Origin: Sphaerotilus sp.
GTDB taxonomy: Bacteria; Pseudomonadota; Gammaproteobacteria; Burkholderiales; Burkholderiaceae_C
Direction of reading: 5' to 3'
Assembly: GCF_013299175.1 (NCBI RefSeq)
Contig: NZ_JAAFKF010000027.1
Span: 1 to 39,574 of the forward strand
Length of the DNA: 39,574 nt
The notes under the pieces are model-generated. The model was given only the letters and a program-made list of their open reading frames with translations. It did not search any database and was not told the DNA's origin. Below, piece by piece: positions 8,811 through 21,335 of this stretch. The position numbers were made by a program, and so were the translations under genes. Each line of letters begins with the position of its first letter. Within the stretch, counting starts at the first letter, position 1.

Positions 8811-8859
8811 GCCGAGTTCCGGACACTGGCACGACCCATTCCAACGAGGAGACCGCCCC

Positions 8860-9855
8860 ATGACCATCGACCGTCGCCACTTCCTGTCCGCCACTGCGGC
8901 GCTGGCCCTGCCCGGACTCGCTGCGGCACAAACTGCGGCACCCGCCACGGCCTCTGGCTGGCCGAAGCAGTCGATCCGCTTTGTCGTGCCCTTTGCACCG
9001 GGGGGCACGTCGGAAATCGTCGCACGCACGGTCGCGCACGAGTTGACCAAGCAACTTGGCCAGACGGTCTACATCGACAACAAGGGCGGTGGCGCCGGCA
9101 TCCCGGCGATGCAGGATGTCGCCAAGTCCACCCCGGACGGCCACACCATCATCCTCGGCCACGTCGGCTCGCTGGCGGTGAACCCCTACCTCTTCCCGAA
9201 CCAGCCGTATGACGTGAACAAGGACTTCATCCCGGTCACGCTGCTGGCGAAGGTGCCGAACCTGTTCGTCATCCACCCGGACGTGCCGGCGACCAATTTC
9301 CAGGAGTTCGTCGCCTACGCGAAGAAGAACCCCGGCAAGCTCAACTACGGCTCGGCGGGCAACGCCAGCGCCGGCCACCTCGCGATGGAGTACCTGAAGC
9401 TGGTGACGGGCATGTTCATCACGCACATCCCCTACCGCGGCACCGGCCCGCAGCTCACCGACCTGCTCGCCGGACGCACGCAGGCATCGTCGGCCGGGCT
9501 GCCGGCGCTGCTGCCGCACATCAAGTCGGGCAAGCTGCGCGCCATCGCGGTCGGCACGCCGCAGCGGCTGGCGGCGCTGCCGGACGTGCCGACGGTGGCC
9601 GAGATGGGCTTCAAGGACTTCGAGACCTCGCAGTGGTACGGCATCCTGGCGCCCGCCGGCACACCCGCCGACATCGTGAAGAAGCTCCAGGAAGAGTCGC
9701 TCAAGGCGCTGAAATCGAACTCGGTGACCGAGCGGTTCGCCAGCGACAGCGCGGTGGGCGGCGGCGGGCCGTCGAGCGAGTTCGCGGCCTACATCGCGCA
9801 GCAGCAGAAGGTCTGGAAAGAGATCGTCAAGCGCGCCAGCATCCGGGCAGATTGA
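8860..9855 (+). CDS. Bug/TctC-family tripartite tricarboxylate receptor
   Basis: Periplasmic binding protein of 331 residues from the Bug family, which is greatly expanded in betaproteobacteria and serves TctAB-type tripartite transporters. The N-terminus MTIDRRHFLSATAALALPG resembles a Tat or Sec signal with cleavage near LAAAQ. The mature part opens with WPKQSIRFVVPFAPGGTSEIVAR, a hallmark of the family. Inner signs are NYGSAGNASAGHLAMEYLK and HIPYRGTGPQLTDLLAGR, and the C-terminus has APAGTPADIVKKL. ATG 8860 follows the strong site GAGGAGA. No TctA or TctB gene is adjacent, so the membrane partners must be elsewhere. Its place before tcuA suggests it captures tricarballylate, citrate or a similar acid. 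Confidence 0.92.
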   Translation: MTIDRRHFLSATAALALPGLAAAQTAAPATASGWPKQSIRFVVPFAPGGTSEIVARTVAHELTKQLGQTVYIDNKGGGAGIPAMQDVAKSTPDGHTIILGHVGSLAVNPYLFPNQPYDVNKDFIPVTLLAKVPNLFVIHPDVPATNFQEFVAYAKKNPGKLNYGSAGNASAGHLAMEYLKLVTGMFITHIPYRGTGPQLTDLLAGRTQASSAGLPALLPHIKSGKLRAIAVGTPQRLAALPDVPTVAEMGFKDFETSQWYGILAPAGTPADIVKKLQEESLKALKSNSVTERFASDSAVGGGGPSSEFAAYIAQQQKVWKEIVKRASIRAD

Positions 9856-9873
9856 GGCGAAGCGAGAACCACG

Positions 9874-11298
9874 ATGGTCGATGTGCTCGTGATCGGCGGC
9901 GGCAACGCCGCGTTGTGCGCCGCGTTGATGGCGCGGGAGGCGGGGGCGTCGGTGATGCTGCTCGAAGCGGCGCCACGTGACCTGCGGGGCGGTAACTCCA
10001 GCCACACCCGCAACCTGCGCTGCATGCACGACGCGCCGCAGGACGTGCTGGTCGAGGCGTACCCGGAAGAGGAGTTCTGGCAGGACTTGCTGAAGGTGAC
10101 GGGCGGCAGGACCGACGAGGCGCTGGCCCGGCTGGTGATCCGCGCGTCCGCGAACTGCCGCGACTGGATGCGCTCGCATGGGGTGCATTTCCAGCCCTCG
10201 CTGTCGGGCGCGCTGCACACGGCGCGCACGAATGCGTTTTTCATGGGTGGCGGCAAGGCGCTGGTGAACGCGTACTACCGCAGCGCCGAGCGGCTGGGCG
10301 TGCAGATCCGCTACGAGGCGCCGGTCGATCGGATCGAACTCGATGGGGACCGCTTCGTCGCCGCGTTCGTCGGCGAGGAGCGCATCGCGGCGCGGTCGTG
10401 CGTGCTGGCGTGTGGCGGCTTCGAGTCGGACCGCGGCTGGCTGCGCGAAGCGTGGGGCCAGAACGAGCGCGGCGAGTGGCCGGCGGACAACTTCCTGATC
10501 CGCGGCACCCGCTTCAACCAAGGGACGCTGCTGCGCGATCTGCTGAACCACGGTGCGGACCCGATCGGCGACGCCACGCAGGCGCACATGGTCGCCATCG
10601 ACGCCCGCGCCCCGCTCTACGACGGCGGCATCTGCACGCGCATCGACTGTGTGTCCCTGGGCGTCGTCGTCAACCGCGAGGCACGGCGCTTCTACGACGA
10701 GGGCGAGGACTTCTGGCCCAAGCGGTACGCGATCTGGGGCCGCCTCGTCGCGCACCAGCCCGGCCAGATCGCCCACTGCGTGATCGACAGCAAGGCGATC
10801 GGGCGCTTCATGCCGCCGGTCTTTCCCGGCAACAAGGCCGACACCCTGCCCGACCTCGCCCGCCAGCTCGGCCTGGACGAAGCCACCTTCATGCAGACCC
10901 TCGACGACTACAACCGCGCCTGCCGCGTCGGCACCTTCGACCACACCCGGCTCGACGACTGCCGCACCGAGGGCATCACCCCGGCCAAGACACACTGGGC
11001 GCGGCCGATCGACACGCCGCCCTTCTATGGCTACACGCTGCGGCCGGGCGTGACCTTCACCTACCTCGGGCTGAAGACCGATGACCAAGCCGCAGTGCAT
11101 TTCGGCGGCCGGGCGAGCGGCAACCTGTTCGTGGCGGGCGAGATGATGGCCGGCAACGTGCTCGGGCAGGGCTACACGGCCGGCGTGGGCATGTCGATCG
11201 GCACAGCGTTCGGCCGCATCGCCGGCACGTCAGCAGCCCGCAGCGCGCTGGAACAACAACAACCGCAACGCGAGGGGGTTCGCCATGCAGACGCTTGA
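9874..11298 (+). CDS. tcuA: FAD-dependent tricarballylate dehydrogenase TcuA
   Basis: Flavoprotein of 474 residues in the fumarate reductase/succinate dehydrogenase superfamily. The N-terminal dinucleotide loop is [21 protein letters not shown], followed by the substrate-side sequence [15 protein letters not shown] second FAD region ([21 protein letters not shown]) and the C-terminal [20 protein letters not shown] complete the fold. In Salmonella, TcuA oxidises tricarballylate to cis-aconitate with reduction of FAD, which TcuB then reoxidises. The tcuB reading frame starts 14 bp before the end of this gene, a strong sign of translational coupling and of a working TcuA/TcuB pair. The real substrate in this organism could be a related tricarboxylate. 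Confidence 0.9.
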   Translation: MVDVLVIGGGNAALCAALMAREAGASVMLLEAAPRDLRGGNSSHTRNLRCMHDAPQDVLVEAYPEEEFWQDLLKVTGGRTDEALARLVIRASANCRDWMRSHGVHFQPSLSGALHTARTNAFFMGGGKALVNAYYRSAERLGVQIRYEAPVDRIELDGDRFVAAFVGEERIAARSCVLACGGFESDRGWLREAWGQNERGEWPADNFLIRGTRFNQGTLLRDLLNHGADPIGDATQAHMVAIDARAPLYDGGICTRIDCVSLGVVVNREARRFYDEGEDFWPKRYAIWGRLVAHQPGQIAHCVIDSKAIGRFMPPVFPGNKADTLPDLARQLGLDEATFMQTLDDYNRACRVGTFDHTRLDDCRTEGITPAKTHWARPIDTPPFYGYTLRPGVTFTYLGLKTDDQAAVHFGGRASGNLFVAGEMMAGNVLGQGYTAGVGMSIGTAFGRIAGTSAARSALEQQQPQREGVRHADA

Positions 11299-12457
11299 GG
11301 CGCTGACCCGTGACGCGCTGGCGCTCGGGCGCGGCGAATTCGTCCCGACCCACCAGACGACCGCGCAGACCGACGAGGTCGCCCGCGTGATGACCATCTG
11401 CAACGCCTGCCGCTACTGCGAGGGCTTCTGCGCGGTGTTCCCGGCGATGACGCGGCGGCTCGATTTCACGCCGGCGGATGCGCACTACCTCGCCAACCTC
11501 TGCCACAACTGCGGCGCCTGCCTGCACGCCTGCCAGTACGCGCCGCCGCACGAATTTGCGGTAAACGTGCCGCGGGCGATGGCGCAAGTGCGGTTGACGA
11601 CCTACGCCGACCATGCGTGGCCACCCGCGTTCGGCCGGCTCTACCAGCGCAGCGGGCTGACGGTGGCGCTGGCGCTCGCGGGTGGGCTGGCGCTGTTCCT
11701 GGTGATGGTGCTGGCGATGACTGGCGGCCTGTGGCATGCGCCGATGGCCGGGAATTTCTACGCCTTGTTCCCGCACAACCTGCTGGTCGGGATGTTTGCA
11801 CCGGTGTTCGGCTGGGCGGTGCTGGCGCTGGCGATGGGGGTGCGGCGCTTCTGGCGCGGCGTGTCACCGGGGGCCACCAGCGGCGCGGCGGTGGCCGAGG
11901 CGACGCACGACGCGCTGCGGCTGAAGTACCTCGGCGGCGGCCACGGCCAAGGCTGCAACGACGCCGATGACCGCTTCACGCTGTGGCGCCGACGCTGGCA
12001 CCACGCCACGTTCTACGGCTTCATGCTCTGCTTCGTCTCGACCAGCGTGGCGACGCTGTACCACTACGCGCTCGGGCTGCAGGCGCCCTACCCGCTCACC
12101 AGCCTGCCGGTGGTACTCGGCACGCTCGGCGGCATCGGGTTGCTGGTCGGGCCGGCGGGGCTGCTGTGGCTGAACCTGCGGCGCGACCCGCTGCACGGCG
12201 ACCCGGCGCAGCGGCCGATGGACCGGGGCTTCATCGCGCTGCTGTTCCTGGTCAGCCTGACGGGGCTGGCGCTGCTGGTCGGGCGCGATACCGGGACGAT
12301 GGCCGCGCTGCTGGCGGTGCATCTCGGGGTGGTGATGGCGCTGTTCGCGACCCTGCCCTACGGCAAGTTCGCGCATGGGGTGTACCGGGTCGCCGCGCTG
12401 CTGAAGAACGCGGTCGAGAAGCGACAGCCGAACACGCTGGGGCTGGGCGGGGACTGA
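11285..12457 (+). CDS. tcuB: TcuB-type membrane Fe-S protein reoxidising TcuA
   Basis: Membrane protein of 390 residues. The N-terminal part carries two cysteine clusters, [17 protein letters not shown] and [16 protein letters not shown], which fit two Fe-S centres. About six hydrophobic helices follow (for example [20 protein letters not shown] and [18 protein letters not shown]) with histidines suited to haem binding. TcuB of the tricarballylate pathway passes electrons from reduced TcuA to the quinone pool. The gene overlaps tcuA by 14 bp. Translation probably starts at ATG 11285, preceded by a GAGGGGG site inside tcuA. No TcuC permease follows; the next gene is convergent. Confidence 0.9.
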   Translation: MQTLEALTRDALALGRGEFVPTHQTTAQTDEVARVMTICNACRYCEGFCAVFPAMTRRLDFTPADAHYLANLCHNCGACLHACQYAPPHEFAVNVPRAMAQVRLTTYADHAWPPAFGRLYQRSGLTVALALAGGLALFLVMVLAMTGGLWHAPMAGNFYALFPHNLLVGMFAPVFGWAVLALAMGVRRFWRGVSPGATSGAAVAEATHDALRLKYLGGGHGQGCNDADDRFTLWRRRWHHATFYGFMLCFVSTSVATLYHYALGLQAPYPLTSLPVVLGTLGGIGLLVGPAGLLWLNLRRDPLHGDPAQRPMDRGFIALLFLVSLTGLALLVGRDTGTMAALLAVHLGVVMALFATLPYGKFAHGVYRVAALLKNAVEKRQPNTLGLGGD

Positions 12458-12468
12458 CCCGATTCCGC

Positions 12469-14253
12469 TCAGCCCACCGGCTCGATCACCCAGCGCCCCT
12501 CACCCGTGAAGGTCAGCGCCTGGTCGTGGAACGCGACCAGCGTCTGGCGGTGGCCGACGCTGACGAGGATGGCCTGCGGCAGGTGGGTGCGCAGCAGGCC
12601 GTAGAGGGCGTGCTCCAGCCCGCTGTCGGTGGCCGAGGTGGCTTCGTCGAGGAAAATGATCGCTGGCCGGTTCGCCAGCGCCCGCCCGAAGGCCAGCCGC
12701 TGCTGCTCGCCCGGCGAGAGCACCTGCGACCAGTCCTGCACGACATCGAGCTGGTCCGCGAGCTGGCCGAGCTGCACCTGCGCCAGCACCTGCCGCGCCA
12801 CGTCGTCGGACACCGTCTCGGCCGGATACGCCAGCGCGGCCCGCAGGCTGCCCACCGGCAGGTACGGCCGCTGCGACAGGAACAGGCTCGCCGCGCCGGT
12901 CGGGCGCTCCGATTCGCCGGTCGAGAACGGCCACAGCCCCGCCAGCGTGCGCAGCAGCGTCGTCTTGCCCGAGCCGGACGGGCCGCGGATCAGCAGCGCC
13001 TGCCCGGTGGTCAGCGTCAGGTCCAGGTCGCGCAGCAGCGCCTGACCATCCGGCCGGTTCACCGTCAGCTTGCGCGTCACCAGCGCCGAGGCATTCTCCT
13101 TGACCTCCGGCAGCGACAGCCGCGCCGACGCCGCCACGTTCTGCTCGAAACCGCTCAGCCGGTCCAGCACGGCGCGGTAGCCGGCGAAGTCGTCATACGA
13201 GCTGCGGAAGAAGGACAGCGAATCGGCCAGTTGCCCGAAGGACTGGCTGGTCTGCATCACGTCGCCAAGCTTGATGGCACCCGAGAACAGCCGCGGCGCC
13301 TGGATGATGAACGGAAAGACGACCGAAATCTGGCTGATCACGAGGTTGTAGCCTTCGAACTTCAGCGCCCGCCACAGCGTCACCCAGGCATTGGCGATGA
13401 CCGCGGCGAAGCTGGCCAGCAGGCCGCGCTGCTCCACCCGCTCGCCGCGGTACAACGCGATGCTCTCGCCGTACTCACGCACACGCACCAGCAGGTAGCG
13501 GTAGTTGGCGGTGAACTTCTCGTTGAGGAAGTTCAGCTCGATCAGCGGCCGGCCGATGCGGAACGCGAAGAACGACGCCACCAGCACGTAGAGGTAGACC
13601 AGAAACACCATCGCCCGCGGCACCTCGGTGCCGAACACCGTCATCGACGCCGACAGCTTCCACAGGATGCCGGTGAACTCGTAGACCGACACCACCGCGC
13701 CGACCAGCCCCAGCGCCAGTGTCAGCGTGCTGCCCACCAGCGTGGTCACGTCCTGCTGGATGCGCTGGTCGGGGTTGTCCACGGCGGGCTGGGCGAAGCG
13801 ACCCAGGTAGTAGGACTGGCCACCCAGCCACTCGCCGACCGTGCGCTCGTTCAGCCACAGGCGCCAGTGGATGACGAAGGCGCTGCGGATGTAGGACGTG
13901 GCCAGCGCACGCACCACATGGATCGCCGCCAGGATGCCGAACAGGTTGAGGCTGAACCAGAACTTGGGCTGGTCGAGTGCCTGCATCGCGCTGTAGAAAT
14001 CGTTGTACCAGAACGAGAACAGCACGTTCATCCGCACCGCGAACAGCGTACACAGCAGCAGCAACGCCAGGCCGAGCAGCGGGCGCCAGCTCCGCTTCGG
14101 CGAGAAGTAGGCGCCGCTGAGCGACCAGAACTGCCGCCCCCATGACGTGGTTCGGGCCAGCACGCCCATCACGAGCACAAAGACCACCAGCGTGATGGCA
14201 AAGGTCTTGCCAAGCCAGAGGGCGCTGTTGAGAAGTTCCTGGTTCCAGTTCAT
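12469..14253 (-). CDS. ABC transporter, fused membrane and ATPase domains, SbmA/YddA-like
   Basis: Protein of 594 residues on the minus strand. The N-terminal half has about six membrane helices and the SbmA/BacA-type sequence (NVLFSFWYNDFYSAMQ, WRLWLNERTVGEWL, NPDQRIQQDV). The C-terminal ATPase has Walker A RGPSGSGKTTLLRTLAG, signature LSPGEQQRLAFGRAL, Walker B AIIFLDEATSATD and switch His in VSVGHR. This is the layout of YddA-type exporters. The substrate is unknown; relatives have been linked to peptides and to long-chain or vitamin-like compounds. It is convergent with tcuB (11 bp apart) and lies 64 bp downstream of the ppa stop on the same strand, so it may be read through from ppa. Confidence 0.9.
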   Translation of the reverse strand: MNWNQELLNSALWLGKTFAITLVVFVLVMGVLARTTSWGRQFWSLSGAYFSPKRSWRPLLGLALLLLCTLFAVRMNVLFSFWYNDFYSAMQALDQPKFWFSLNLFGILAAIHVVRALATSYIRSAFVIHWRLWLNERTVGEWLGGQSYYLGRFAQPAVDNPDQRIQQDVTTLVGSTLTLALGLVGAVVSVYEFTGILWKLSASMTVFGTEVPRAMVFLVYLYVLVASFFAFRIGRPLIELNFLNEKFTANYRYLLVRVREYGESIALYRGERVEQRGLLASFAAVIANAWVTLWRALKFEGYNLVISQISVVFPFIIQAPRLFSGAIKLGDVMQTSQSFGQLADSLSFFRSSYDDFAGYRAVLDRLSGFEQNVAASARLSLPEVKENASALVTRKLTVNRPDGQALLRDLDLTLTTGQALLIRGPSGSGKTTLLRTLAGLWPFSTGESERPTGAASLFLSQRPYLPVGSLRAALAYPAETVSDDVARQVLAQVQLGQLADQLDVVQDWSQVLSPGEQQRLAFGRALANRPAIIFLDEATSATDSGLEHALYGLLRTHLPQAILVSVGHRQTLVAFHDQALTFTGEGRWVIEPVG

Positions 14254-14317
14254 GCCCGTAGTCTACGGGCGAAAAAAAAGGAGCCGCAGAGGCTCCCTTG
14301 TGGCCGTGCGACCCGGA

Positions 14318-14857
14318 TCAGGCCGCGTTGGCCTTGTCGTACGCGGCCATGCCGTTGACGATCTCGGCCTTGGCGGCTTCCGGGCCTTCCCAGCCCTTGA
14401 CCTTGACCCACTTGTTCGGCTCCAGGTCCTTGTAGTGCTCGAAGAAGTGCTGGATGGCCTTCAGGCGCATCTGGTTGATGTCTTCCGGCTTCTGCCAGTG
14501 GGTGTAGATCGGCAGCACCTTGTCGATCGGCACGGCCAGCAGCTTGGCGTCGCCGCCGGCTTCGTCGTCCATCTGCAGCACGCCGATGGCGCGGCAGGTC
14601 ACGACCACGCCCGGCGTCAGCGCGAACGGCGTGATGACCAGCACGTCCACCGGGTCTCCGTCGTCGGCCAGCGTGCGCGGGATGTAGCCGTAGTTGCACG
14701 GGTAGTGCATCGCCGTCGTCATGAAGCGGTCCACGAACAGCGCGCCGCTTTCCTTGTCCACTTCGTACTTGATCGGATCGGCGTTCATCGGGATCTCGAT
14801 GACCACGTTGAATTGCTCGGGGGCTTTCGCGCCGGGGGTGACGTTGTGCAGGCTCAT
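14318..14857 (-). CDS. ppa: Inorganic pyrophosphatase (soluble, family I)
   Basis: Cytoplasmic enzyme of 179 residues that hydrolyses pyrophosphate to phosphate. Family I signs are [34 protein letters not shown] with the metal-binding run [11 protein letters not shown], and [15 protein letters not shown] further on. ATG at 14857 (minus strand) starts [17 protein letters not shown], the usual N-terminus. A longer open frame upstream has no homologous look and was not used. It is divergent from the membrane pyrophosphatase gene hppA with 284 bp between the starts, so the cell keeps its soluble and its energy-conserving pyrophosphatase side by side. Confidence 0.96.
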   Translation of the reverse strand: MSLHNVTPGAKAPEQFNVVIEIPMNADPIKYEVDKESGALFVDRFMTTAMHYPCNYGYIPRTLADDGDPVDVLVITPFALTPGVVVTCRAIGVLQMDDEAGGDAKLLAVPIDKVLPIYTHWQKPEDINQMRLKAIQHFFEHYKDLEPNKWVKVKGWEGPEAAKAEIVNGMAAYDKANAA

Positions 14858-15012
14858 GGGGAGGGTTTTTCCGATTGGGGGACGAACAAACCTCGGGATT
14901 CTACGGGGTGCGCTTGCGCAGTCCTTGCACCGCACCCAGCCCGCACCAGCGCCGGGCGAGCCAATGCACTGAAAAAGTGCTGGTCGTGCTGGAAAACACC
15001 ATGCTGGCGTGA

Positions 15013-15041
15013 TTGTTTTCACAATTCGCTTCTTCTAGGAT
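15013..15041 (+). promoter_or_regulatory. Probable sigma-70 promoter for hppA
   Basis: TTGTTT at 15013-15018 and TAGGAT at 15036-15041 are separated by 17 bp, about 100 bp before the hppA start. The stretch is distinctly less GC-rich than its surroundings. Confidence 0.45.
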
Positions 15042-15141
15042 CAGCCCCATTGCGCCCTGCCCTGCCCATGCAACGTGTTCAGGACGCCAGACATCTTTGC
15101 CCGAGTTCGACGACCCACCCCCCACGAGGAAGGAGACTCCG

Positions 15142-17601
<2,460 letters not shown>

Positions 17602-17704
17602 GTACCGATTGGTACGGCTGCTGGGAGCAAGTTGGGGGAAATTGCCGGCTTGATTCCTGGCGGCGTGCGATTCATCCTCACGGGTTGGTGGTGCAGGCAT
17701 ACAA

Positions 17705-17719
17705 TGCTGCACTGCAACA
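17705..17719. promoter_or_regulatory. Possible PhaR-type operator upstream of phaZ
   Basis: TGCTGCACTGCAACA lies about 55 bp before the phaZ start and resembles the TGC/GCA-rich sites described for the PHB-responsive repressor PhaR (CTGC-N3-GCA). Resemblance only. Confidence 0.3.
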
Positions 17720-17774
17720 TATCCGCCCGCCACCCCGCCCGGTGACGAAGCCCCCGGTAGTCAGAGGAATCGCA

Positions 17775-19145
17775 ATGCTTTATCAACTGTACGAAACCCA
17801 ACGCGCGTTGCTCAGTCCGTTTGCCGAATTCGCCAGCGCCACCGGCAAGCTCTACAGCCACCCGCTGTCGCCCTTCGCCCAGGCACCCGGCTCGCAACGG
17901 ATGGCTGCTGGCTTCGATCTGATGCACCGCCTGACCAAGGACTACGAGAAGCCGGCCTTCGGGATCACGTCGGTGCAGGCAGAGGGGGGCATCGATGTGG
18001 CTGTGCAGGAGCAGGTGATCGAGGCCAAGCCCTTCTGCCGGCTGCTGCGCTTCAAGCGGTACACCGACAACGCACAGATGCTGGAGCGCATGCGTGCCCA
18101 GCCGATCGTGCTGGTGGTGGCGCCCCTGTCAGGTCACCACTCCACGCTGCTGCGTGACACCGTTCGCACGCTGCTGCAGGACCACAAGGTCTACATCACC
18201 GACTGGGTCGATGCGCGCATGGTGCCGCTGGCCAATGGCGAGTTCCACCTGGCCGACTACATCGCGTATGTGCAGGATTTCATCCGCCTGCTTGGCCCGG
18301 AGGTCAACGTGATCTCGGTGTGCCAGCCGACGGTGCCGGTACTGGCGGCGATTTCGCTGCTGGCGTCCAAAGGCGAATTCACGCCGCGCACGATGACGAT
18401 GATGGGCGGCCCGATCGACGCCCGCAAGAGCCCGACCGCGGTGAACAACCTGGCGATGAACCGCACGCACGAGTGGTTCGAGCAGAACGTGATCTACCGC
18501 GTGCCGCAGAACTTCCCCGGCGCTGGCCGCCGCGTCTACCCCGGTTTCATGCAGCACACCGGCTTCGTCGCGATGAACCCGGATCGCCACGCCAACTCGC
18601 ACTGGGACTACTTCCTCGATCTGGTGCGCGGGGATGACGATAGCGCCGAGTCGCACCGCCAGTTTTACGACGAGTACAACGCCGTGCTCGACATGGACGC
18701 GGACTACTACCTCGAAACCATCCGCACGGTGTTCCAGGACTTCTCGCTGGTCCACGGCACCTGGAAGGTCAAGGGCGAGCTGGTCCGTCCGCAGGACATC
18801 ACGACCACTGCACTGCTGACGGTCGAGGGCGAGCTGGACGATATTTCTGGCGCTGGCCAGACCGAAGCGGCACATGGCCTGTGCAGCGGCATCCCGGCAG
18901 ACCGCCGCCAGCACTACCTGGTGGAAGGCGCTGGTCACTATGGCATCTTCGCGGGCCGCCGCTGGCGTGAAATGGCGTATCCGCAGGTGCGCAGTTTCAT
19001 CCTGCAGCACCAGCAGACACCCGCCCCGGCAACCACGGCCGAGACCTCCGTCAGCACCCGCACCGCCAACACCGAGAGCGAAGCGCCCGCACCACAGCCA
19101 GCACCGGCCCGCGCCAAAGGCAAGAAGGCAACGTCCGCCACCTGA
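17775..19145 (+). CDS. phaZ: Intracellular polyhydroxybutyrate depolymerase PhaZ
   Basis: Protein of 456 residues that mobilises stored PHB granules inside the cell. The lipase-box position reads VISVCQPTVPVLAAIS with Cys at residue 183, the nucleophile type of the Ralstonia-like intracellular depolymerases (Cys replacing Ser). Other signs are PIVLVVAPLSGHHSTLLRDT, YITDWVDARMVPL, MGGPIDARKSPTAVN, a catalytic Asp region LLTVEGELDDISG, and the final His in VEGAGHYGIFAGRRWR. The last roughly 50 residues are a low-complexity tail rich in Ala, Pro, Thr and Lys (APARAKGKKATSAT), often seen in granule-associated proteins. ATG 17775 gives MLYQLYETQRALLSPF, the typical start, and follows AGAGGAA. Confidence 0.93.
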   Translation: MLYQLYETQRALLSPFAEFASATGKLYSHPLSPFAQAPGSQRMAAGFDLMHRLTKDYEKPAFGITSVQAEGGIDVAVQEQVIEAKPFCRLLRFKRYTDNAQMLERMRAQPIVLVVAPLSGHHSTLLRDTVRTLLQDHKVYITDWVDARMVPLANGEFHLADYIAYVQDFIRLLGPEVNVISVCQPTVPVLAAISLLASKGEFTPRTMTMMGGPIDARKSPTAVNNLAMNRTHEWFEQNVIYRVPQNFPGAGRRVYPGFMQHTGFVAMNPDRHANSHWDYFLDLVRGDDDSAESHRQFYDEYNAVLDMDADYYLETIRTVFQDFSLVHGTWKVKGELVRPQDITTTALLTVEGELDDISGAGQTEAAHGLCSGIPADRRQHYLVEGAGHYGIFAGRRWREMAYPQVRSFILQHQQTPAPATTAETSVSTRTANTESEAPAPQPAPARAKGKKATSAT

Positions 19146-19172
19146 CGCGACGATCTGCCGTCCCCGCGCGCC

Positions 19173-19766
19173 ATGCCGACCCTGGTTGACCAGATCGATG
19201 CAGTGCTGCCGCAAACCCAATGCACCCGCTGCGGCTACCCGGACTGCCGGACCTATGCCCAAGCGGTGGCCAAGGGCGAGGCAGCGATCAACCGCTGCCC
19301 GCCGGGTGGCATGGACGGCGTGGCACGGCTCGCGGCGCTGACAGGTCAGCCTGTGCGGCCACTGGACAGTGCCTGCGGACTGGAGGGTCCGCTGACGGTG
19401 GCCGTCATCGACGAGGCATGGTGCATCGGCTGCACGCTGTGTCTGAAGGCGTGTCCGGTGGATTGCATCGTCGGCACGCACAAGCAGATGCACACGGTGA
19501 TCGAAGCGCACTGCACCGGCTGCGAGCTGTGCCTGCCGGCGTGTCCGGTGGATTGCATTTCGCTGGACATCGTCACGCCGGGCCAGACGGGCTGGCAGGC
19601 GTGGACTCCTGCGCAAGCCGATGCTGCACGCAGTCGCTACCTGAGCCACAAGCAGCGCAGCAGTCCCGTGCGTATTGTGGAGACTTCCGGCCCCACCGAG
19701 CGCAAGCAGTCGGTCATTGAAGCCGTACTGGCGCGGGCACGAGCGCAGCGCGTGGAAAAACAGTGA
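19173..19766 (+). CDS. rnfB: RnfB-like ferredoxin (electron transport complex subunit B, soluble form)
   Basis: Iron-sulfur protein of 197 residues. The N-terminal domain has [19 protein letters not shown] followed by INRCPPGG, the 4Fe-4S site of RnfB-type proteins. Two typical 4Fe-4S ferredoxin motifs follow: [16 protein letters not shown] and [16 protein letters not shown]. The N-terminal membrane helix found in RnfB of full Rnf complexes is missing, and no other rnf genes are near. Stand-alone proteins of this type are common in betaproteobacteria; their partner is uncertain. The gene lies 27 bp behind phaZ and 22 bp before the tRNA-Ala. Confidence 0.87.
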   Translation: MPTLVDQIDAVLPQTQCTRCGYPDCRTYAQAVAKGEAAINRCPPGGMDGVARLAALTGQPVRPLDSACGLEGPLTVAVIDEAWCIGCTLCLKACPVDCIVGTHKQMHTVIEAHCTGCELCLPACPVDCISLDIVTPGQTGWQAWTPAQADAARSRYLSHKQRSSPVRIVETSGPTERKQSVIEAVLARARAQRVEKQ

Positions 19767-19788
19767 TATAGTTTGAAACGTTGTGTCG

Positions 19789-19858
<70 letters not shown>

Positions 19859-19864
<6 letters not shown>

Positions 19865-19942
19865 CCACAACGATTCAGACGGTCCGCCAAGGTCCGACAA
19901 ACCAGAAAAAGCCCTTGAGAATCAACGCTCTAGGGCTTTTTT
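19859..19942. repeat. attL: 84-bp direct repeat, tRNA end
   Basis: Identical over 84 bp to 39448-39531. It begins with the last six bases of tRNA-Ala (CCACCA) and runs through the downstream hairpin terminator to its T-run. Upstream the two sites still resemble each other (CCTCCTCTCC here, CCTCCTCCC at the other end, one base shorter). The crossover is therefore at the tRNA 3' end, as usual for P4-type integrases. Confidence 0.93.
19906..19942 (+). terminator. Terminator of tRNA-Ala inside attL
   Basis: AAAAAGCCCT pairs with AGGGCTTTTT, with a further GAG/CTC inside, followed by a T-run. It is part of the direct repeat, so an identical terminator (39495-39531) also marks the other island end. 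Confidence 0.85.
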
Positions 19943-20001
19943 GTTGTCCGGGTTAGTGCGCCAAGGTGCGCCGACAGCCACGACAAATTGCAGGAACTTC
20001 G

Positions 20002-20048
20002 GCAGTAACCGGACAATCCGGGTTACTGCACCAAGGGAGTTACTGCAC
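20002..20048. promoter_or_regulatory. GTTACTGC repeat sites before the integrase gene
   Basis: GCAGTAACC (20002-20010) and GGTTACTGC (20021-20029) form a perfect 9-bp inverted repeat, extended inward by GGA/TCC. A third copy, GTTACTGCA, lies at 20039-20047, ending one base before the integrase ATG. The same GCAGTAACC occurs at 39360-39368 near the other end. This suggests integrase/excisionase arm sites that may also repress int. Confidence 0.55.
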
Positions 20049-21335
20049 ATGGCCCGGATGATCCTGACCGATGCCCACCTCAGAGGCATCAAGGCGCAAG
20101 ACCCACGGAAACGCCTGACCGATGGCGGGGGGCTGTACCTGCTGCTGTTCGTCAAGGGCGGGTCACACGCCTGGCGCTTCGACTACAGCCACGAGGGCAA
20201 GCGCAAGACCCTGAGCCTTGGCACCTACCCGGACACCGGGCTGTCACTGGCACGCCGCAAGGCCGACGAGGCGCGGCGACTGCTGGCCGAAGGGATCAAC
20301 CCGAGCACGGTACGCAAGGAAGCGAAGACCGCCACCGTGCAGGCGCTGGAAGATGAGCGCCGGGCAGACGCTGGGCTTCCCGCGCTGGGGAGCTTTGAAG
20401 AGGTGGCGCGTTCCTGGTTCGACGTGCAGCGCGGCGACTGGGCGGCGACCTACGCGAACAAGGTCATACGTCGTCTGGAGCTGTACGCATTCCCCTACAT
20501 CGGGCGGCGCCCTGTCGGCGAGATCACACCGCCTGAACTGCTGGCCGTGCTGCGCCGGCTGGAGGCCCGCGGCGTGGTCGAGACGGCGCACCGTGTGCGG
20601 GACACCTGTTCCCAGGTGTTCCGGTTCGCAGTGGCTGAAGGTCGAGTCACCAGCGATCCGGCCCGCGACCTGGCCGGCGCTCTGAGGACGCACCAGACGA
20701 AACACATTCCAGCCATCACCGACCCGGCCCGCTTCGGCGAGCTGCTGCGGGCGATCGACGGATGCCGCGGCATCCCGGCGACACGCGAGGGGCTGAAGCT
20801 GGCCGCGCTGCTGTTCCTTCGGCCCGGTGCTGAACTGCGGGCGGCGGAGTGGTCAGAGTTCGACCTGGACGCCGCGCTGTGGGCAGTGCCGGCCACGCGG
20901 ATGAAGCGGCGCAAGCACGCCAAGGAGAACGGCCCGCCTCACCTTGTCCCCCTGCCGCGTCAGGCTGTCGAGATCCTGCGGGAGCTGCGGCGCCTGACGG
21001 GTCATCAGCAGTTCGTGTTTCAGGGGGTGCGGGATCGGTCCAAGACGATCAGCGAAAACACCCTGAATGCGGCCCTGTCCGCGCTGGGCTTCGGCCCGGA
21101 TGAAATGCGGATGCACGGGTTCCGTGCTGCGGCCCGCACGATGCTGGCCGAGCGCCTGAACTTCGATGACAAGGTGATAGAGGCGCAACTGGCCCATGCC
21201 GTGCCGGACGCGCTGGGGCGTGCCTACAACAGAACGCAGTTCGTCGAGCAACGGCGGGAGATGCTGCAGGTGTGGGCGGACTACCTGGACCGCTTGAGGC
21301 AAGGGGCGCAGGTGATACCGATCCGTGCGGCATGA
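20049..21335 (+). CDS. int: P4-type tyrosine integrase
   Basis: Site-specific recombinase of 428 residues, the usual length for the P4 group. The N-terminal arm-binding domain (DUF4102-like) shows LTDGGGLYLLLFVKGGSHAWRF-type sequence, KTLSLGTYPD and LSLARRKADEARRLLAEGINP. The core-binding domain covers about 110-215. The catalytic set is Arg 258 in FLRPGAELRAAEW, HGFR with His 356 and Arg 359, and Tyr 393 in GRAYNRTQF. The first box has one extra Ala compared with the usual RPGELR spelling. It is the first gene inside the island, co-oriented with and next to tRNA-Ala, as expected for integration at the tRNA 3' end. The ATG at 20049 is overlapped upstream by a GTTACTGCA site that also occurs in the inverted repeat before it, pointing to autoregulation. 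Confidence 0.95.
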   Translation: MARMILTDAHLRGIKAQDPRKRLTDGGGLYLLLFVKGGSHAWRFDYSHEGKRKTLSLGTYPDTGLSLARRKADEARRLLAEGINPSTVRKEAKTATVQALEDERRADAGLPALGSFEEVARSWFDVQRGDWAATYANKVIRRLELYAFPYIGRRPVGEITPPELLAVLRRLEARGVVETAHRVRDTCSQVFRFAVAEGRVTSDPARDLAGALRTHQTKHIPAITDPARFGELLRAIDGCRGIPATREGLKLAALLFLRPGAELRAAEWSEFDLDAALWAVPATRMKRRKHAKENGPPHLVPLPRQAVEILRELRRLTGHQQFVFQGVRDRSKTISENTLNAALSALGFGPDEMRMHGFRAAARTMLAERLNFDDKVIEAQLAHAVPDALGRAYNRTQFVEQRREMLQVWADYLDRLRQGAQVIPIRAA